This document shows, piece by piece, positions 1-8,551 of a stretch of DNA of 40,504 bases. The notes below the pieces were generated by a model, which worked only from the letters and a program-made list of their open reading frames with translations, searched no databases and was not told the DNA's origin. Positions within the stretch are counted from its first letter, which is position 1. Each line of letters starts with the position of its first letter. The position numbers and the translations under genes are program-made. The stretch covers positions 1 to 40,504 of the forward strand of contig VBPW01000016.1 in the NCBI GenBank assembly GCA_005877305.1, read 5' to 3'. This DNA comes from Nitrososphaerota archaeon. GTDB taxonomy: Archaea > Thermoproteota > Nitrososphaeria > Nitrososphaerales > Nitrosopumilaceae.

Positions 1-2003
1 AATTTAGTTGTATTTAGATCAAATTCAAATATTCTCCCACTTTTAATAAGAGAATCTCCTACCCAAACTACATTTCTACTGTTATCATACACAGGATAGA
101 AAGGCAAACTATTGTTTCCAGGCGTTTTAAATTCTTTAATATTAACTACTAAACTGTCTAGTTTTGGTTTAACAAGTAAATCATCATAAGATGCAACAAG
201 ATTAAGTGAATTTTCTTTGTTTTGAACACCTTCTGCTCGTAGACTCCAATGCCCAGGAAATCCAAATACTGTATTTGCAGAAAATACTCCCGTAGAAACT
301 TGCTGCGCATCTATCGTATTTGGGCCGATCCCCCTATCAACTTGTGTTAATTTCAACTGTACTGATTTCATATCTATTGGATTTTTGTTTGAATCTAAAA
401 ATGAAATTTTAAAATCATTATTTCCTGTGGAAAATGGAATAATTGTTAAGACTATTCTACCTCCATTTTCAACAAATTTGGTTTCAGTAAATTCATGTCC
501 AGTTACTAAATTATCTGTTGTAGCCAAAGCAAAGATGTTTGACTGTTGTATTAGTTGCAATTGGTTTTGAAATTCACTTGATGGTAATCCAGAATCAACA
601 AGCACAGCAACTGAAGCGATCAGAGCCATACCGACTAACGATTCTATTTTTGTGCTTTTACTAAATTTAGATATGATAGATTTAACATGGTTTGTTTTTT
701 CACTAATGACTGCATTATTTTTTGTAATCAATAATGAAGTAGCATTGAATGCTTGTTTGTGTATGATCATGTTATTATAAGCTCCAAGTGATATCATGAT
801 TGCGGCAAGAGAAAGTTTTACAATTAGTATTTTACCATATGATGATCCTAAAGTCAAAGCAAGATTGCTTTCAAGAAAATATAACAAAAATGGACCTGTA
901 ATTACAATTGCACCAAGAATTGATATTGCAATTATTGAAAATCTAGGAATCAAAATTGTTAGAGTAGGTATACTAATATCTTCATCAATAGCTTGTTTTA
1001 GGTTGGGCATGAAAATGAATGCAATGTAAAAAATTCCACCAATCCACAGAGAAGCGACTATGTTGTGTATGAAATCAAGTATTAACGGTAGTATCTTACC
1101 AGTGGCTGCACCATGACTGATTAAACTAGTAGTTGCAAGTACTAATAGACCTATTCCAAACAATCCTAAGACATGGCCTTTGGATGTAATGGAATTTGAT
1201 TTTTTTATCTTGTGATATATTGTATAAGATAATGCAAGCAATGCAACTGAAGCAATCATCCTTATGATCCACGTGCTTCCAAACTTGGTAGATACTGCAT
1301 CCAGAATTCCTGCATTGATTGAATAAGCTTGAACAGAAATCATAGCAAAACCAGATGTGACAACAAGGATAGAACCAATTACTACTAATTTCACCATACT
1401 ACGATCTATTTTCTTTCTAGTCTCATCTAGAACATTTCCTAACCAAGAAATTCTAGATATTGGTTTCCATAACCATAGAGTTGCAAATGAGGCTCCTACT
1501 ACTAAGACCTGCCCAACTAATACAGGAAATCTTACAATTGTTTCTGGTATAGAAGTCTCTTGGTAGTTACTTGACGTAGGGGTAGCAAAATTTTGAGGAA
1601 CTGGTTGACCTATTGCAAATACATAAGCATTTTTGGTCACATGACCATCTGTCTGGTCAAGAACTTTGGTTGTCACAGTGTATATTCCATCTTTAAGTCC
1701 AGAAGGTAGTGATACACTTAACGTGTGTTCATCATTGTCGATGTAATGTAGATCCTTTTGTTGTATTTCCATCCCACTAGAATTCAAAACCTTTAGCTGG
1801 CTATACCGAATGTCTATAGGATCATTAAAGTATACATCAACCTTGGTTGGTTGATTTGCTAAAGACTGTCTATCGGATGGATCACTTTTTGTTACACTAG
1901 CATGTGCATAAGAATTCGGAATATTTGGGATAACAATTAACATTGAGGAAATTACAAAGATAATCATGGTAACTTGAAACGTTCTCTGAGTAAATCTAAT
2001 CAT
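1..2003 (-). CDS. CopC-CopD fusion copper protein (3' end cut by window edge)
   Basis: The protein begins with a signal peptide ending in SYA, so the predicted mature chain starts with histidine, as in CopC proteins where this His binds Cu(II). A CopC domain follows (about residues 33-130), with the DxxDEHTLSVSLP and DQTDGHV patterns of the family. Then come about eight hydrophobic helices of a CopD domain (roughly 150-440), with conserved histidines in SHGAATG and DFIHNIVASLWIGG. A C-terminal outside-facing beta-rich domain, YtkA/FixH-like in character, runs off the left edge. CopC/CopD proteins are linked to copper binding and transfer across the membrane, and copper is in heavy demand in ammonia-oxidizing archaea. 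The ATG at 2003 is the only start giving a signal peptide. Family call is firm; direction of copper movement is not known. Confidence 0.88.
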   Translation of the reverse strand, partial: MIRFTQRTFQVTMIIFVISSMLIVIPNIPNSYAHASVTKSDPSDRQSLANQPTKVDVYFNDPIDIRYSQLKVLNSSGMEIQQKDLHYIDNDEHTLSVSLPSGLKDGIYTVTTKVLDQTDGHVTKNAYVFAIGQPVPQNFATPTSSNYQETSIPETIVRFPVLVGQVLVVGASFATLWLWKPISRISWLGNVLDETRKKIDRSMVKLVVIGSILVVTSGFAMISVQAYSINAGILDAVSTKFGSTWIIRMIASVALLALSYTIYHKIKKSNSITSKGHVLGLFGIGLLVLATTSLISHGAATGKILPLILDFIHNIVASLWIGGIFYIAFIFMPNLKQAIDEDISIPTLTILIPRFSIIAISILGAIVITGPFLLYFLESNLALTLGSSYGKILIVKLSLAAIMISLGAYNNMIIHKQAFNATSLLITKNNAVISEKTNHVKSIISKFSKSTKIESLVGMALIASVAVLVDSGLPSSEFQNQLQLIQQSNIFALATTDNLVTGHEFTETKFVENGGRIVLTIIPFSTGNNDFKISFLDSNKNPIDMKSVQLKLTQVDRGIGPNTIDAQQVSTGVFSANTVFGFPGHWSLRAEGVQNKENSLNLVASYDDLLVKPKLDSLVVNIKEFKTPGNNSLPFYPVYDNSRNVVWVGDSLIKSGRIFEFDLNTTK

Positions 2004-2005
2004 CT

Positions 2006-2044
2006 AGAGCAATATTACATATCAAGACTTTACTATATTGCTCT
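2006..2044. promoter_or_regulatory. Perfect 10-bp inverted repeat next to the copCD start
   Basis: AGAGCAATAT at 2006-2015 is mirrored by ATATTGCTCT at 2035-2044, with 19 bases between. It begins three bases upstream of the CopC-CopD start codon and spans the -5 to -40 region where the TATA box and transcription start should lie. It could be an operator or a hairpin in a short 5' leader. No regulator is identified. Confidence 0.45.
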
Positions 2045-2057
2045 TGCTAAAATAATG

Positions 2058-2153
2058 GTACAACAATAGAATTAAATTTGTTCAGCGTAGAAACGTATCC
2101 ATATCATGTAAAATCATTTTTTATTTTTGATATTAGTTGTTCTATTATTGTAC
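2058..2153. promoter_or_regulatory. Distant 14-bp inverted repeat in the divergent intergenic region
   Basis: GTACAACAATAGAA at 2058-2071 and TTCTATTATTGTAC at 2140-2153 are inverted copies with one mismatch, 68 bases apart, between the divergent CopC-CopD gene and the secreted protein starting at 2301. Paired operator sites for a shared regulator would look like this. The rest of 2004-2300 is AT-rich; a TATA-like AAATATTA near 2274-2281 sits about 25 bases before the ATG at 2301. Confidence 0.35.
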
Positions 2154-2300
2154 TAGAAAATATTTAATGCATTGAAATATCATATTTTGCGTGAATAGTA
2201 AAATTATTTCCTTATTCTCTGAAATGATCTATATTAACTTAGTTTACACTTATGTTAATAAAGTTAAGACAATAAATATTACGTCATATTACCTGAAACA

Positions 2301-3008
2301 ATGAAAACCAAAATTATTACTTTCTCATTGGTTTTTATCATGCTTTTGCTCATGATGGCTTCAATATCCTTTACTCCTAAATCCGCATCTGCTCACATAA
2401 GTAAGGTTTTTGGTAATTATTCTGTAGAGATCGGTTGGGCAAATGAACCCGCATTTGCTGGGTTAATGAATAACATTCAAGTCATTGTGAAAAAAGGGAA
2501 TATAGATAATGGAACATCAATAACAGACGCATTAGCTAATATGCAAATATCTGTAAAGTATGGTACGGTTTCAAAAAAATTGGATTTTGTACCTAGTGAT
2601 GAGGTAGCTGGACTATATTTTTCTCCATTAATTCCTGCTAAAGTTGGCTCCTATAGTGTCGTAATGAAAGGTACTATAGAAGGACAAAATATTGATACAG
2701 AAATACCACTTGATGATGTTGGAAGCTCAAATACAATAAATTTTCCACAGACTGGTTCTTCTGTTGATACATCCTCAAATATGGGTCAAATTGGAACAAT
2801 TATCACTCAACTTACAAGTGACATTGAAGAAGCAAAAAGCAGCGCAAATTCAGCTGCTCAAAGTGTTGCAAACGTTGGAAAATCCTTCCAAGAGGTAAAG
2901 GATACTACCGATAGATTATACATGATAAGCATGGCAGGAATAGGTATTGGTGTTGCCGGAATAGTTATTGCAGTATTTGCTATTTCAAAAAAAGATGAAA
3001 AAGTTTGA
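2301..3008 (+). CDS. Secreted Ig-like protein with C-terminal membrane anchor
   Basis: A signal peptide (residues 1-31, ending SASA) is followed by histidine as the predicted first mature residue. A beta-rich domain of about 110 residues follows (HISKVFGNYSVEIGW onward), then a polar linker, an alanine/serine/glutamate helix with coiled-coil character (about 165-205), one transmembrane helix (about 208-229) and a short lysine-rich cytosolic tail. This suits an extracellular domain held on a stalk. No catalytic motif is recognised. It is divergent from CopC-CopD and its stop overlaps the next gene's start, so the two are probably co-translated. A copper role is inferred only from the neighbours and the N-terminal His. 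Confidence 0.72.
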   Translation: MKTKIITFSLVFIMLLLMMASISFTPKSASAHISKVFGNYSVEIGWANEPAFAGLMNNIQVIVKKGNIDNGTSITDALANMQISVKYGTVSKKLDFVPSDEVAGLYFSPLIPAKVGSYSVVMKGTIEGQNIDTEIPLDDVGSSNTINFPQTGSSVDTSSNMGQIGTIITQLTSDIEEAKSSANSAAQSVANVGKSFQEVKDTTDRLYMISMAGIGIGVAGIVIAVFAISKKDEKV

Positions 3009-3940
3009 TTTTTGAAAGTAAACTGAAATTCGTTCTAATACTAGTTTTACTAAGTCTTGTTGTCTTTCCGATTTATGCACAACAATCACAACAAACCCAG
3101 CTTAAAATCAGTTTCATAAATAAGCAAACCAATGCAATTCAACAACACATCGATTACAGAGTCACAGTTACAAAAGGACAAAACCAAGTTTTTGGAATTC
3201 CAATTACTCATACTGCAGAAGGTGCAGTAAGTATTCCATATCAATTTCAAGATGCAGGAGATTATCAGATTACTGTTAGTGTAGAAGGAATATTATTCCA
3301 ACCAATTCCACCAGAGACTGCAGAGTTTTCTGCTATTATTCCAAGTGCACAACCACCACCTACAGAGAAACCAAAAAGCGGTTGTCTCATAGCAACCGCA
3401 GCATTTGGTTCTGAGCTTGCACCACAAGTACAATTCCTAAGAGAATATAGAGACAACACAATTATGACAACTGTAGCGGGTTCAAGTTTTATTAACGCAT
3501 TTAATGCAGTTTACTATTCATTTAGTCCAATAGTAGCTGATACCGAAAGAACACATCCACTATTACAGGAAACTGTAAGAGCTGGAATAGTTCCACTCCT
3601 TGGAATTCTACAAATTGCAAAGTTCTTGACACTTGTAAATAACAATTTTTCAGTGATAATGTCAGGAATAATGGCGTCATCACTTATCGGTGCAGTCTAT
3701 TTTTGGCCCGCAGGTCTTGCAATCAAATCTGTTAGAGACTCTAAAAAACTAAATCCAAAAATTGTAATTGCAATAATTTCTGTAATATTGTTATTGATAG
3801 TTATCTCACTTGTTATGGGAAATTTGCAGTTTATTATGATCACAACTTCTGCAACTGTCTTGACATTTGTTGGGCTTGGAGCAATCTATTCTTCTTGGGC
3901 AATTGCAAAAATATTGAGAAAGGCAAACACGTTTTTATAA
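3005..3940 (+). CDS. CFI-box membrane protein with N-terminal secreted domain
   Basis: It starts with TTG overlapping the previous stop as TTGA, which suggests translational coupling. A signal peptide (1-25, ending in IYAQ) leads into a beta-rich domain (about 30-113), a proline-rich linker, and then a motif of the CFI-box kind at residue 127 (SGCLIATAAFGSELAPQV, then FLREYRDN). The region after it (155-205) has weakly hydrophobic segments, and three to four transmembrane helices close the protein. The CFI-box is known as a cysteine-centred motif of unknown function, usually close to the C-terminus; here about 160 residues of membrane domain follow it. Operon partner of the gene at 2301. Confidence 0.75.
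   Translation: MIFESKLKFVLILVLLSLVVFPIYAQQSQQTQLKISFINKQTNAIQQHIDYRVTVTKGQNQVFGIPITHTAEGAVSIPYQFQDAGDYQITVSVEGILFQPIPPETAEFSAIIPSAQPPPTEKPKSGCLIATAAFGSELAPQVQFLREYRDNTIMTTVAGSSFINAFNAVYYSFSPIVADTERTHPLLQETVRAGIVPLLGILQIAKFLTLVNNNFSVIMSGIMASSLIGAVYFWPAGLAIKSVRDSKKLNPKIVIAIISVILLLIVISLVMGNLQFIMITTSATVLTFVGLGAIYSSWAIAKILRKANTFL
3931..3940 (+). promoter_or_regulatory. TATA box for the plastocyanin-like gene
   Basis: TTTTTATAA lies about 28 bases before the ATG at 3963, the spacing expected when transcription starts at the start codon (leaderless mRNA). It overlaps the last codons of the upstream gene. Confidence 0.6.
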
Positions 3941-3962
3941 CCGTCTATAAATAGCAGGATCC

Positions 3963-4859
3963 ATGAAGTCAAAAACAATAGGCTCCTTCTTCGTTGTTTT
4001 GACTCTAGTAGTTGGTATTATGGCATTTGCCCCATCGGCATTTGCAGACACTGCAGTATCCATAACAAAAGGTTCTGGCGCTTCAGCAAGTGCAGCTTGT
4101 GTATCAACAAATAATTGTTTTACACCAAATCCAGTAAATGTATCACCAGGTGATACAGTTACATGGACAAACACAGATACAGCATCACACACGGTAACAA
4201 GTGGGAAAATAGATAATTCAACAGGCAATATAGTAGCTGCTGTTTTTGACAGTAGCTTGCTTACACCTGGAAAGACATTCTCTCACCAATTTACAGCTGC
4301 TGATGTAGGAACAATCAACTACTTTTGTCAAGTTCATCCATGGATGACAGGAGTAGTAACAGTTGCAGCTGGAGGAGCTAAAAGTGGAGGAATGAACACG
4401 GGTGGAGCAATGACGATGGTACAAGGTATGTCTACTGATGGCTCAACACAAGTCACAATAGATACAACACCAGCAGCTCCAGTAAGCGGTCAACCATTAT
4501 CAATTGCACTAACATTCAAAAATGCTAACGGAAATCCAATAAAACATCAAAACTATGCAATAACTGTAACACAAGATGGAAACTCGGTATTATCCAACAC
4601 AACAGGGCATACTCATACTGGTAATGACATGCAAATGACCAGCAATCTGGAATATGCTAAACCAGTTGATATTACAGTAACCCTTAACGGAGTTGGATTA
4701 CCAGGAACAGATCCATCTACATGGACTGGTCCAAAAGGCGATGTGGTAAGCTTCCACGTTGTTCCAGAATTTGGTTCAATTGCTTCAATAGTTCTTGCAA
4801 TTGCTGTAATTAGCATTGTAGTATTTACCACAAAGACTAGAGTAATTCTAAAACTCTAA
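3963..4859 (+). CDS. Plastocyanin-like blue-copper protein with PEFG sorting tail
   Basis: After a signal peptide (1-28) comes a type-1 copper (cupredoxin) domain. The ligand set is visible: His76 in SHTV, then Cys122, His125 and Met128 in YFCQVHPWM. A low-complexity Gly/Met linker leads to a second beta domain (about 145-255). The C-terminus has the PEFG-CTERM arrangement: PEFG, a hydrophobic helix, then basic residues, which in thaumarchaea is thought to direct processing by a dedicated sortase and attachment to the envelope. Small blue-copper proteins are proposed electron carriers in archaeal ammonia oxidation; that role here is inference. It has its own TATA box. Confidence 0.92.
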   Translation: MKSKTIGSFFVVLTLVVGIMAFAPSAFADTAVSITKGSGASASAACVSTNNCFTPNPVNVSPGDTVTWTNTDTASHTVTSGKIDNSTGNIVAAVFDSSLLTPGKTFSHQFTAADVGTINYFCQVHPWMTGVVTVAAGGAKSGGMNTGGAMTMVQGMSTDGSTQVTIDTTPAAPVSGQPLSIALTFKNANGNPIKHQNYAITVTQDGNSVLSNTTGHTHTGNDMQMTSNLEYAKPVDITVTLNGVGLPGTDPSTWTGPKGDVVSFHVVPEFGSIASIVLAIAVISIVVFTTKTRVILKL

Positions 4860-4863
4860 CCCC

Positions 4864-4889
4864 ATTTTCTTTTTATTATTTTATTATAT
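4864..4889 (+). terminator. T-rich transcription stop after the plastocyanin-like gene
   Basis: The 73-base gap between two convergent genes holds a run of T tracts (TTTTCTTTTTATTATTTTA). Archaeal RNA polymerase stops on such tracts without needing a hairpin. T-rich sequence is also present on the other strand at about 4900-4925. Confidence 0.5.
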
Positions 4890-4932
4890 CAGAAATTATG
4901 ATAAAATTATTTTAGAAAAATTATAAAAATGA

Positions 4933-6060
4933 TCAGGAACTTGCCTGCGGCTTAATTGTACTTAATGATATGGCATGATCATCTATGAGAGCACCAACAC
5001 CAACTGTAATGTTTTTTATTATAACTGATATCTTTCCCAAGTCATTATCTGTAAGATTATACTTTTGTGCAAGGACATTCTTCACCTTGGTTTCGGTATT
5101 TGATAACTCGTTAAGACTTGATGGTATTGATATATCAAGTGTCTTGCGTATCATTTCTTTTGGAATTTTTCTAGTATCGTCTTGAATTATGTAGAATGAA
5201 ATCTTGTCTACTATGACTTCATGTGGAATGGTTGGAAGCGCATTTGCAGTATAAAATACTTGGACATTAAGAAGATTGATTTCATCTTCTGAAAGATTTC
5301 TGATAACTGTTCCTTTTTCTGGTTGTAATGTTGAATCTAACGATACGTTAATTATCACAAAGCCTTCCACAAAATTTTCATTATTATTTCCAAGTATTTT
5401 TCTTATATCCTGGCATGTAAGAGATGTTGATGTTTCTGAGTTAAGGTTTTTTAAAATTGCATTGGAACTCGGTCCATCATTTACTACCACATTCCATAAT
5501 ATCGAAGTCTGATAGGTTAGTTTGTTAAAAATACCAATGTCAGTATCATAATGACCAGGTCTTAATGGTCCCTCATCTGCATAGATTGAACCGCACTCAA
5601 ATTTTGCTGTATATGTTATGTTTTTTACAGGATTGCTTGTTACAGTAGTTCCAGAAGGAAAATTAGTAAATGTTGAGACTGCAGACGAATCCTTTACTTG
5701 AATTGATTTTGAGAGCTTGTCGGAATCAAATCCTATCGGTACAGTGATTTGAGAAATTGTATAATTCCCATTTTTTACACCAGTTACGGTAATAATACCA
5801 TTTTTGTCTTTTTCAGAATCTAATGCAGAGTTGTCTTTTATTGTAAAAGTTCCAATATTTTTGAATGGATTGGGCGTTATAGAATATTCAGCACCGCCAA
5901 GTAATGCGTTATTATTTGTAAGAGTGATTATAGTTATTGATGGACTTTGTGCAAACGCAAAATTTTCAGTACCATGATTGTTCAAATTCATCATAAAATA
6001 AAAAATTGATCCGAATACAAAAATGCTAATAACAAAACAAATTTTTTTCCAGCTTTTCAA
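4933..6060 (-). CDS. Secreted protein with SpaA-like domain, function unknown
   Basis: A signal peptide or N-terminal anchor (1-38, ending FAFAQ) is followed by a prealbumin-like SpaA-type beta domain (about 44-130, with GAEYSITPNPF, GIITVTGVKNGNYTI and IGFDSD, typical of collagen-adhesin repeats). A second region (about 145-375) has two well-spaced cysteines (FECGS, LTCQDI) that could form a disulfide outside the cell. There is no C-terminal anchor or PEFG signal, so the protein is either free or held by its N-terminal helix. The ATG at 6060 has a TATA-like ATTAAATTA about 28 bases upstream. The second half is not recognised. Confidence 0.7.
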   Translation of the reverse strand: MKSWKKICFVISIFVFGSIFYFMMNLNNHGTENFAFAQSPSITIITLTNNNALLGGAEYSITPNPFKNIGTFTIKDNSALDSEKDKNGIITVTGVKNGNYTISQITVPIGFDSDKLSKSIQVKDSSAVSTFTNFPSGTTVTSNPVKNITYTAKFECGSIYADEGPLRPGHYDTDIGIFNKLTYQTSILWNVVVNDGPSSNAILKNLNSETSTSLTCQDIRKILGNNNENFVEGFVIINVSLDSTLQPEKGTVIRNLSEDEINLLNVQVFYTANALPTIPHEVIVDKISFYIIQDDTRKIPKEMIRKTLDISIPSSLNELSNTETKVKNVLAQKYNLTDNDLGKISVIIKNITVGVGALIDDHAISLSTIKPQASS

Positions 6061-6082
6061 TGGTATGTTTCTTGTTTGTCAT

Positions 6083-6124
6083 TAATTTAATGTTAGTGAG
6101 AATATACCCAAGAATTAAATATAA
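6083..6124. promoter_or_regulatory. Divergent promoter pair
   Basis: TATA-like ATTAAATTA (read on the minus strand, about 6083-6091) lies 25-30 bases before the minus gene's ATG at 6060. TTAAATATAAT (6115-6125) lies about 25 bases before the plus-strand ATG at 6144. Both fit leaderless starts. Confidence 0.5.
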
Positions 6125-6143
6125 TACGTAGTAAGTTTTGTTA

Positions 6144-6773
6144 ATGCAGTTTTATTTGCCCAAGGGCATCATTTCTGCAATTTTTGCTTTTTCACTTCTT
6201 TGCATTTTAGGCTCTATGACTTTACACCAAGTATATGGTGATGGTTTTGCCATGGAAAACCTTCCGCCTGCTACCATTGGAAATAAGAAGGTGAGCCTTT
6301 TCATCCAACTTACTCCAACAATACTAACCTCAGATACTTCTATACCAAGAACTATGGTATTAAGACTGTTTGATGCAAATACGAATCAAACGATTCCGCA
6401 CGATTCATTTATAATCACAGTAACAAAAGCCTCCAATGAACAACTTCTAATGAGAGATGCTTTTCATACGCATTCAGGAATTCTAACACTAAAGATCAGT
6501 CCCACTACTACCTTGGGAAAGTGGAATATTTCTGGAGATAATGATTTTGTATTAGGATGGATGACACAAGGTGATTCGGCAATACCGGTAAGTGCCCCAA
6601 TACTTGCAGAAGGTGGATTGTACCATATTCACATAGACCTTATTTCATTTATTAACGATAAAAACACATTTGCTGTCCAAGACATACCAAAGTTTGATTC
6701 CTATCTTAGTGTAGGAGACATTTCAAATCATATCATTACTTATAACAGCAATTCTTACCTCGATGCCATTTGA
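6144..6773 (+). CDS. N-terminal part of a split secreted PEFG protein
   Basis: The segment carries a signal peptide (roughly 1-31, ending HQVYGDG) and a beta-rich domain like those of thaumarchaeal secreted proteins (FHTHSGILTLKI, LYHIHIDLI). It has no anchor or sorting signal and ends abruptly after VGDISNHIITYNSNSY plus four odd residues. The following reading frame, which overlaps by 11 bases, lacks a signal peptide but carries the missing C-terminal half and PEFG tail. The pair therefore reads as one gene broken near 6760. The ATG at 6144 is preferred over a TTG at 6138 because of the TATA box about 25 bases upstream. Confidence 0.65.
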   Translation: MQFYLPKGIISAIFAFSLLCILGSMTLHQVYGDGFAMENLPPATIGNKKVSLFIQLTPTILTSDTSIPRTMVLRLFDANTNQTIPHDSFIITVTKASNEQLLMRDAFHTHSGILTLKISPTTTLGKWNISGDNDFVLGWMTQGDSAIPVSAPILAEGGLYHIHIDLISFINDKNTFAVQDIPKFDSYLSVGDISNHIITYNSNSYLDAI

Positions 6774-7515
6774 TTGGGATCCAACTAGATTCCAAGATCG
6801 TCCTATCTTTGTACATGAAGAAATTCATGTTCCAAAATCATTCAAAGAATTTTCAAGTACACCAACATATGTTGCAAGTGTAAATGGAAATCCACTTACA
6901 GGTAGAAGACTTATAGTGGATCCATATTCATTGGGTGATACCATAATTGCACATATTTTGTTAAACAAAATCGATATCACTAATCTTGCAAAGATCATTC
7001 CACCTAGTACAAATACAATGAATTTTGAGCTTTCACCTGCAGCTGCAAACGTAAAGACTTCTTTTAGTGTGTTAACGGATTTTGGAGGATGGGGAATCAA
7101 ACTTGGATGGTCTCCCACACAAATTACTGCAAATACACAAAATAATCTTAAACTGACATTTTTTGATGCCTTTACAGAACAACCAATAACAGGAGATGTA
7201 AACTATGACATCAAAATATTAGATAAGGATGGTAATACTGCACTTTCTGAAACAAGTCTTACAGCTAAAGGAGGCACTGATACCCAGTCTATTAACTTGC
7301 CAAGCAATGGAATTTACAGAATAGAAATCAACATAAAATCCATAGTTAACAACGGTCTGCCTGACACAAGTAGGATAGGGGTAGGCAGAGGTGATCTTGT
7401 CGTACCATCTACAGTTACTGGTGACGAAACAATTCCAGAATTTGGACCAGTAGCGTCATTGGTTCTTGTAATTGCTATAATTAGCGTGGTCACAGTTACA
7501 GCAAAAACAGGGTAA
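6763..7515 (+). CDS. C-terminal part of the split PEFG protein
   Basis: It starts MPFDWDPTRFQDRPIFVHEE with no signal peptide, yet it is extracytoplasmic in character: beta-rich domains (RLIVDPYSLGDTI, then a region with FGGWGIKLGW) and a C-terminal IPEFG, hydrophobic helix and basic end. A PEFG protein must be exported, so a cytosolic start here makes little sense. Relative to the upstream part it is shifted by one frame, and residues between NSNSY and MPFDW seem to be absent. Best read as the second half of the gene beginning at 6144; whether the break is real decay or sequence error is open. Confidence 0.65.
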   Translation: MPFDWDPTRFQDRPIFVHEEIHVPKSFKEFSSTPTYVASVNGNPLTGRRLIVDPYSLGDTIIAHILLNKIDITNLAKIIPPSTNTMNFELSPAAANVKTSFSVLTDFGGWGIKLGWSPTQITANTQNNLKLTFFDAFTEQPITGDVNYDIKILDKDGNTALSETSLTAKGGTDTQSINLPSNGIYRIEINIKSIVNNGLPDTSRIGVGRGDLVVPSTVTGDETIPEFGPVASLVLVIAIISVVTVTAKTG

Positions 7516-7580
7516 TTTCTGTATAGATTTTAAAATTCCACAAATACTATTATACAAAACAAAAGTGAGTTTATCATTCA

Positions 7581-8306
7581 ATGCTTCCACTACGTGATGA
7601 AAATCCAAAACCCCCAGGTTACAAACCCATAGTAACTTATGCACTCATTGCAATAAACATCATTGTATTTTTTTGGGAAATATCTGTTACAGGCCAATTC
7701 TATGAATTTACAAACCGAAGAGCTGAAGAGATTTTTCTTAACTATGGTACAGTTCCATCAATTGTAACCAAGGGATTAATTGACAAAAACTATGGAGTAA
7801 TATCATCAATTTTTAGTTCAACGTTTCTTCATGCAGGAATATTGCATATTGGCGGAAACATGCTTTTTTTGTACATTTTTGGTGATAACATTGAGTACAA
7901 ATTTGGAAGAGGAAAATATCTTGCCTTGTACCTGTTCTGGGGACTTGTTGCAGGATTTGTCCACATATTGTCTGATCCCTCAAGCTCTGCTCCTGCAATA
8001 GGCGCATCAGGAGCAATCTCTGGTGTACTTGGAGCATATCTTGTGATATTTCCTAATGCTAAAGTACTAACTTTGTTGTTGTTCGGATTTTTTATTAGAA
8101 CTATTCGAATTTCAGTAAAATGGTATCTTCCATTCTGGTTCATATTTCAAAATGTATTGCCAGCATTAGTTGGTTCTAGTGGTTCTGGTGTTGCCTTTTT
8201 TGCACATATTGGTGGATTTTTAATAGGAATGTTAACAGGTTTTCTGTACAGAAAAACACACGGCTCAGAATTTATGTATGGAACAAGATACGGATGGAAA
8301 GGCTAA
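7581..8306 (+). CDS. Rhomboid-family intramembrane serine protease
   Basis: This is a six-to-seven helix membrane protein with rhomboid hallmarks: LHAGILHIGGNMLFLYIFGD at about residues 83-102, the catalytic GASG with Ser143, and His209 in FFAHIGGFLIGML. Rhomboids cut transmembrane segments of other proteins inside the membrane. The length (241) is normal, and the start MLPLRDENP fits the common archaeal form. A TATA-like ACTATTATAC lies about 30 bases upstream. Substrates are unknown; the nearby membrane-anchored secreted proteins are possible but unproven candidates. Confidence 0.92.
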   Translation: MLPLRDENPKPPGYKPIVTYALIAINIIVFFWEISVTGQFYEFTNRRAEEIFLNYGTVPSIVTKGLIDKNYGVISSIFSSTFLHAGILHIGGNMLFLYIFGDNIEYKFGRGKYLALYLFWGLVAGFVHILSDPSSSAPAIGASGAISGVLGAYLVIFPNAKVLTLLLFGFFIRTIRISVKWYLPFWFIFQNVLPALVGSSGSGVAFFAHIGGFLIGMLTGFLYRKTHGSEFMYGTRYGWKG

Positions 8307-8368
8307 CAATAAACTTCTTAGACGTAGTTTTTATCAAGGAATAAATTCTACTTGACTTATCAAGATAC

Positions 8369-8545
8369 ATGCCATTAATTACAGTCTCAATGTATCCTGG
8401 CAGAACACAAAAACAAAAAGAGGATTTTGCTAAAGCCATAACAAAATCTGCTGTTGAAATTCTCAAGACCAAGGAAAACCATGTTATCATAGTCTTTGAA
8501 GAAAATCCAAAAGAAAATTGGTATATGGCTGGAAATCCTCTTTAA
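8369..8545 (+). CDS. 4-oxalocrotonate tautomerase-like enzyme (58 aa)
   Basis: A small ORF reading MPLITVSMYPGRTQKQKEDF and ending ENWYMAGNPL. Loss of the initiator Met leaves Pro as residue 1, the catalytic base of the tautomerase superfamily. Length and the beta-alpha-beta pattern match the small hexameric 4-OT type. AT-rich TAAATT lies 20-25 bases upstream. The natural substrate cannot be told from the sequence. Confidence 0.85.
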   Translation: MPLITVSMYPGRTQKQKEDFAKAITKSAVEILKTKENHVIIVFEENPKENWYMAGNPL

Positions 8546-8551
8546 ACTACA

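Noticed and set aside
796-1566. Plus-strand open frames inside the CopC-CopD gene
   Set aside because: The minus strand gives a continuous CopC-CopD protein here; the plus-strand frames have no family pattern.
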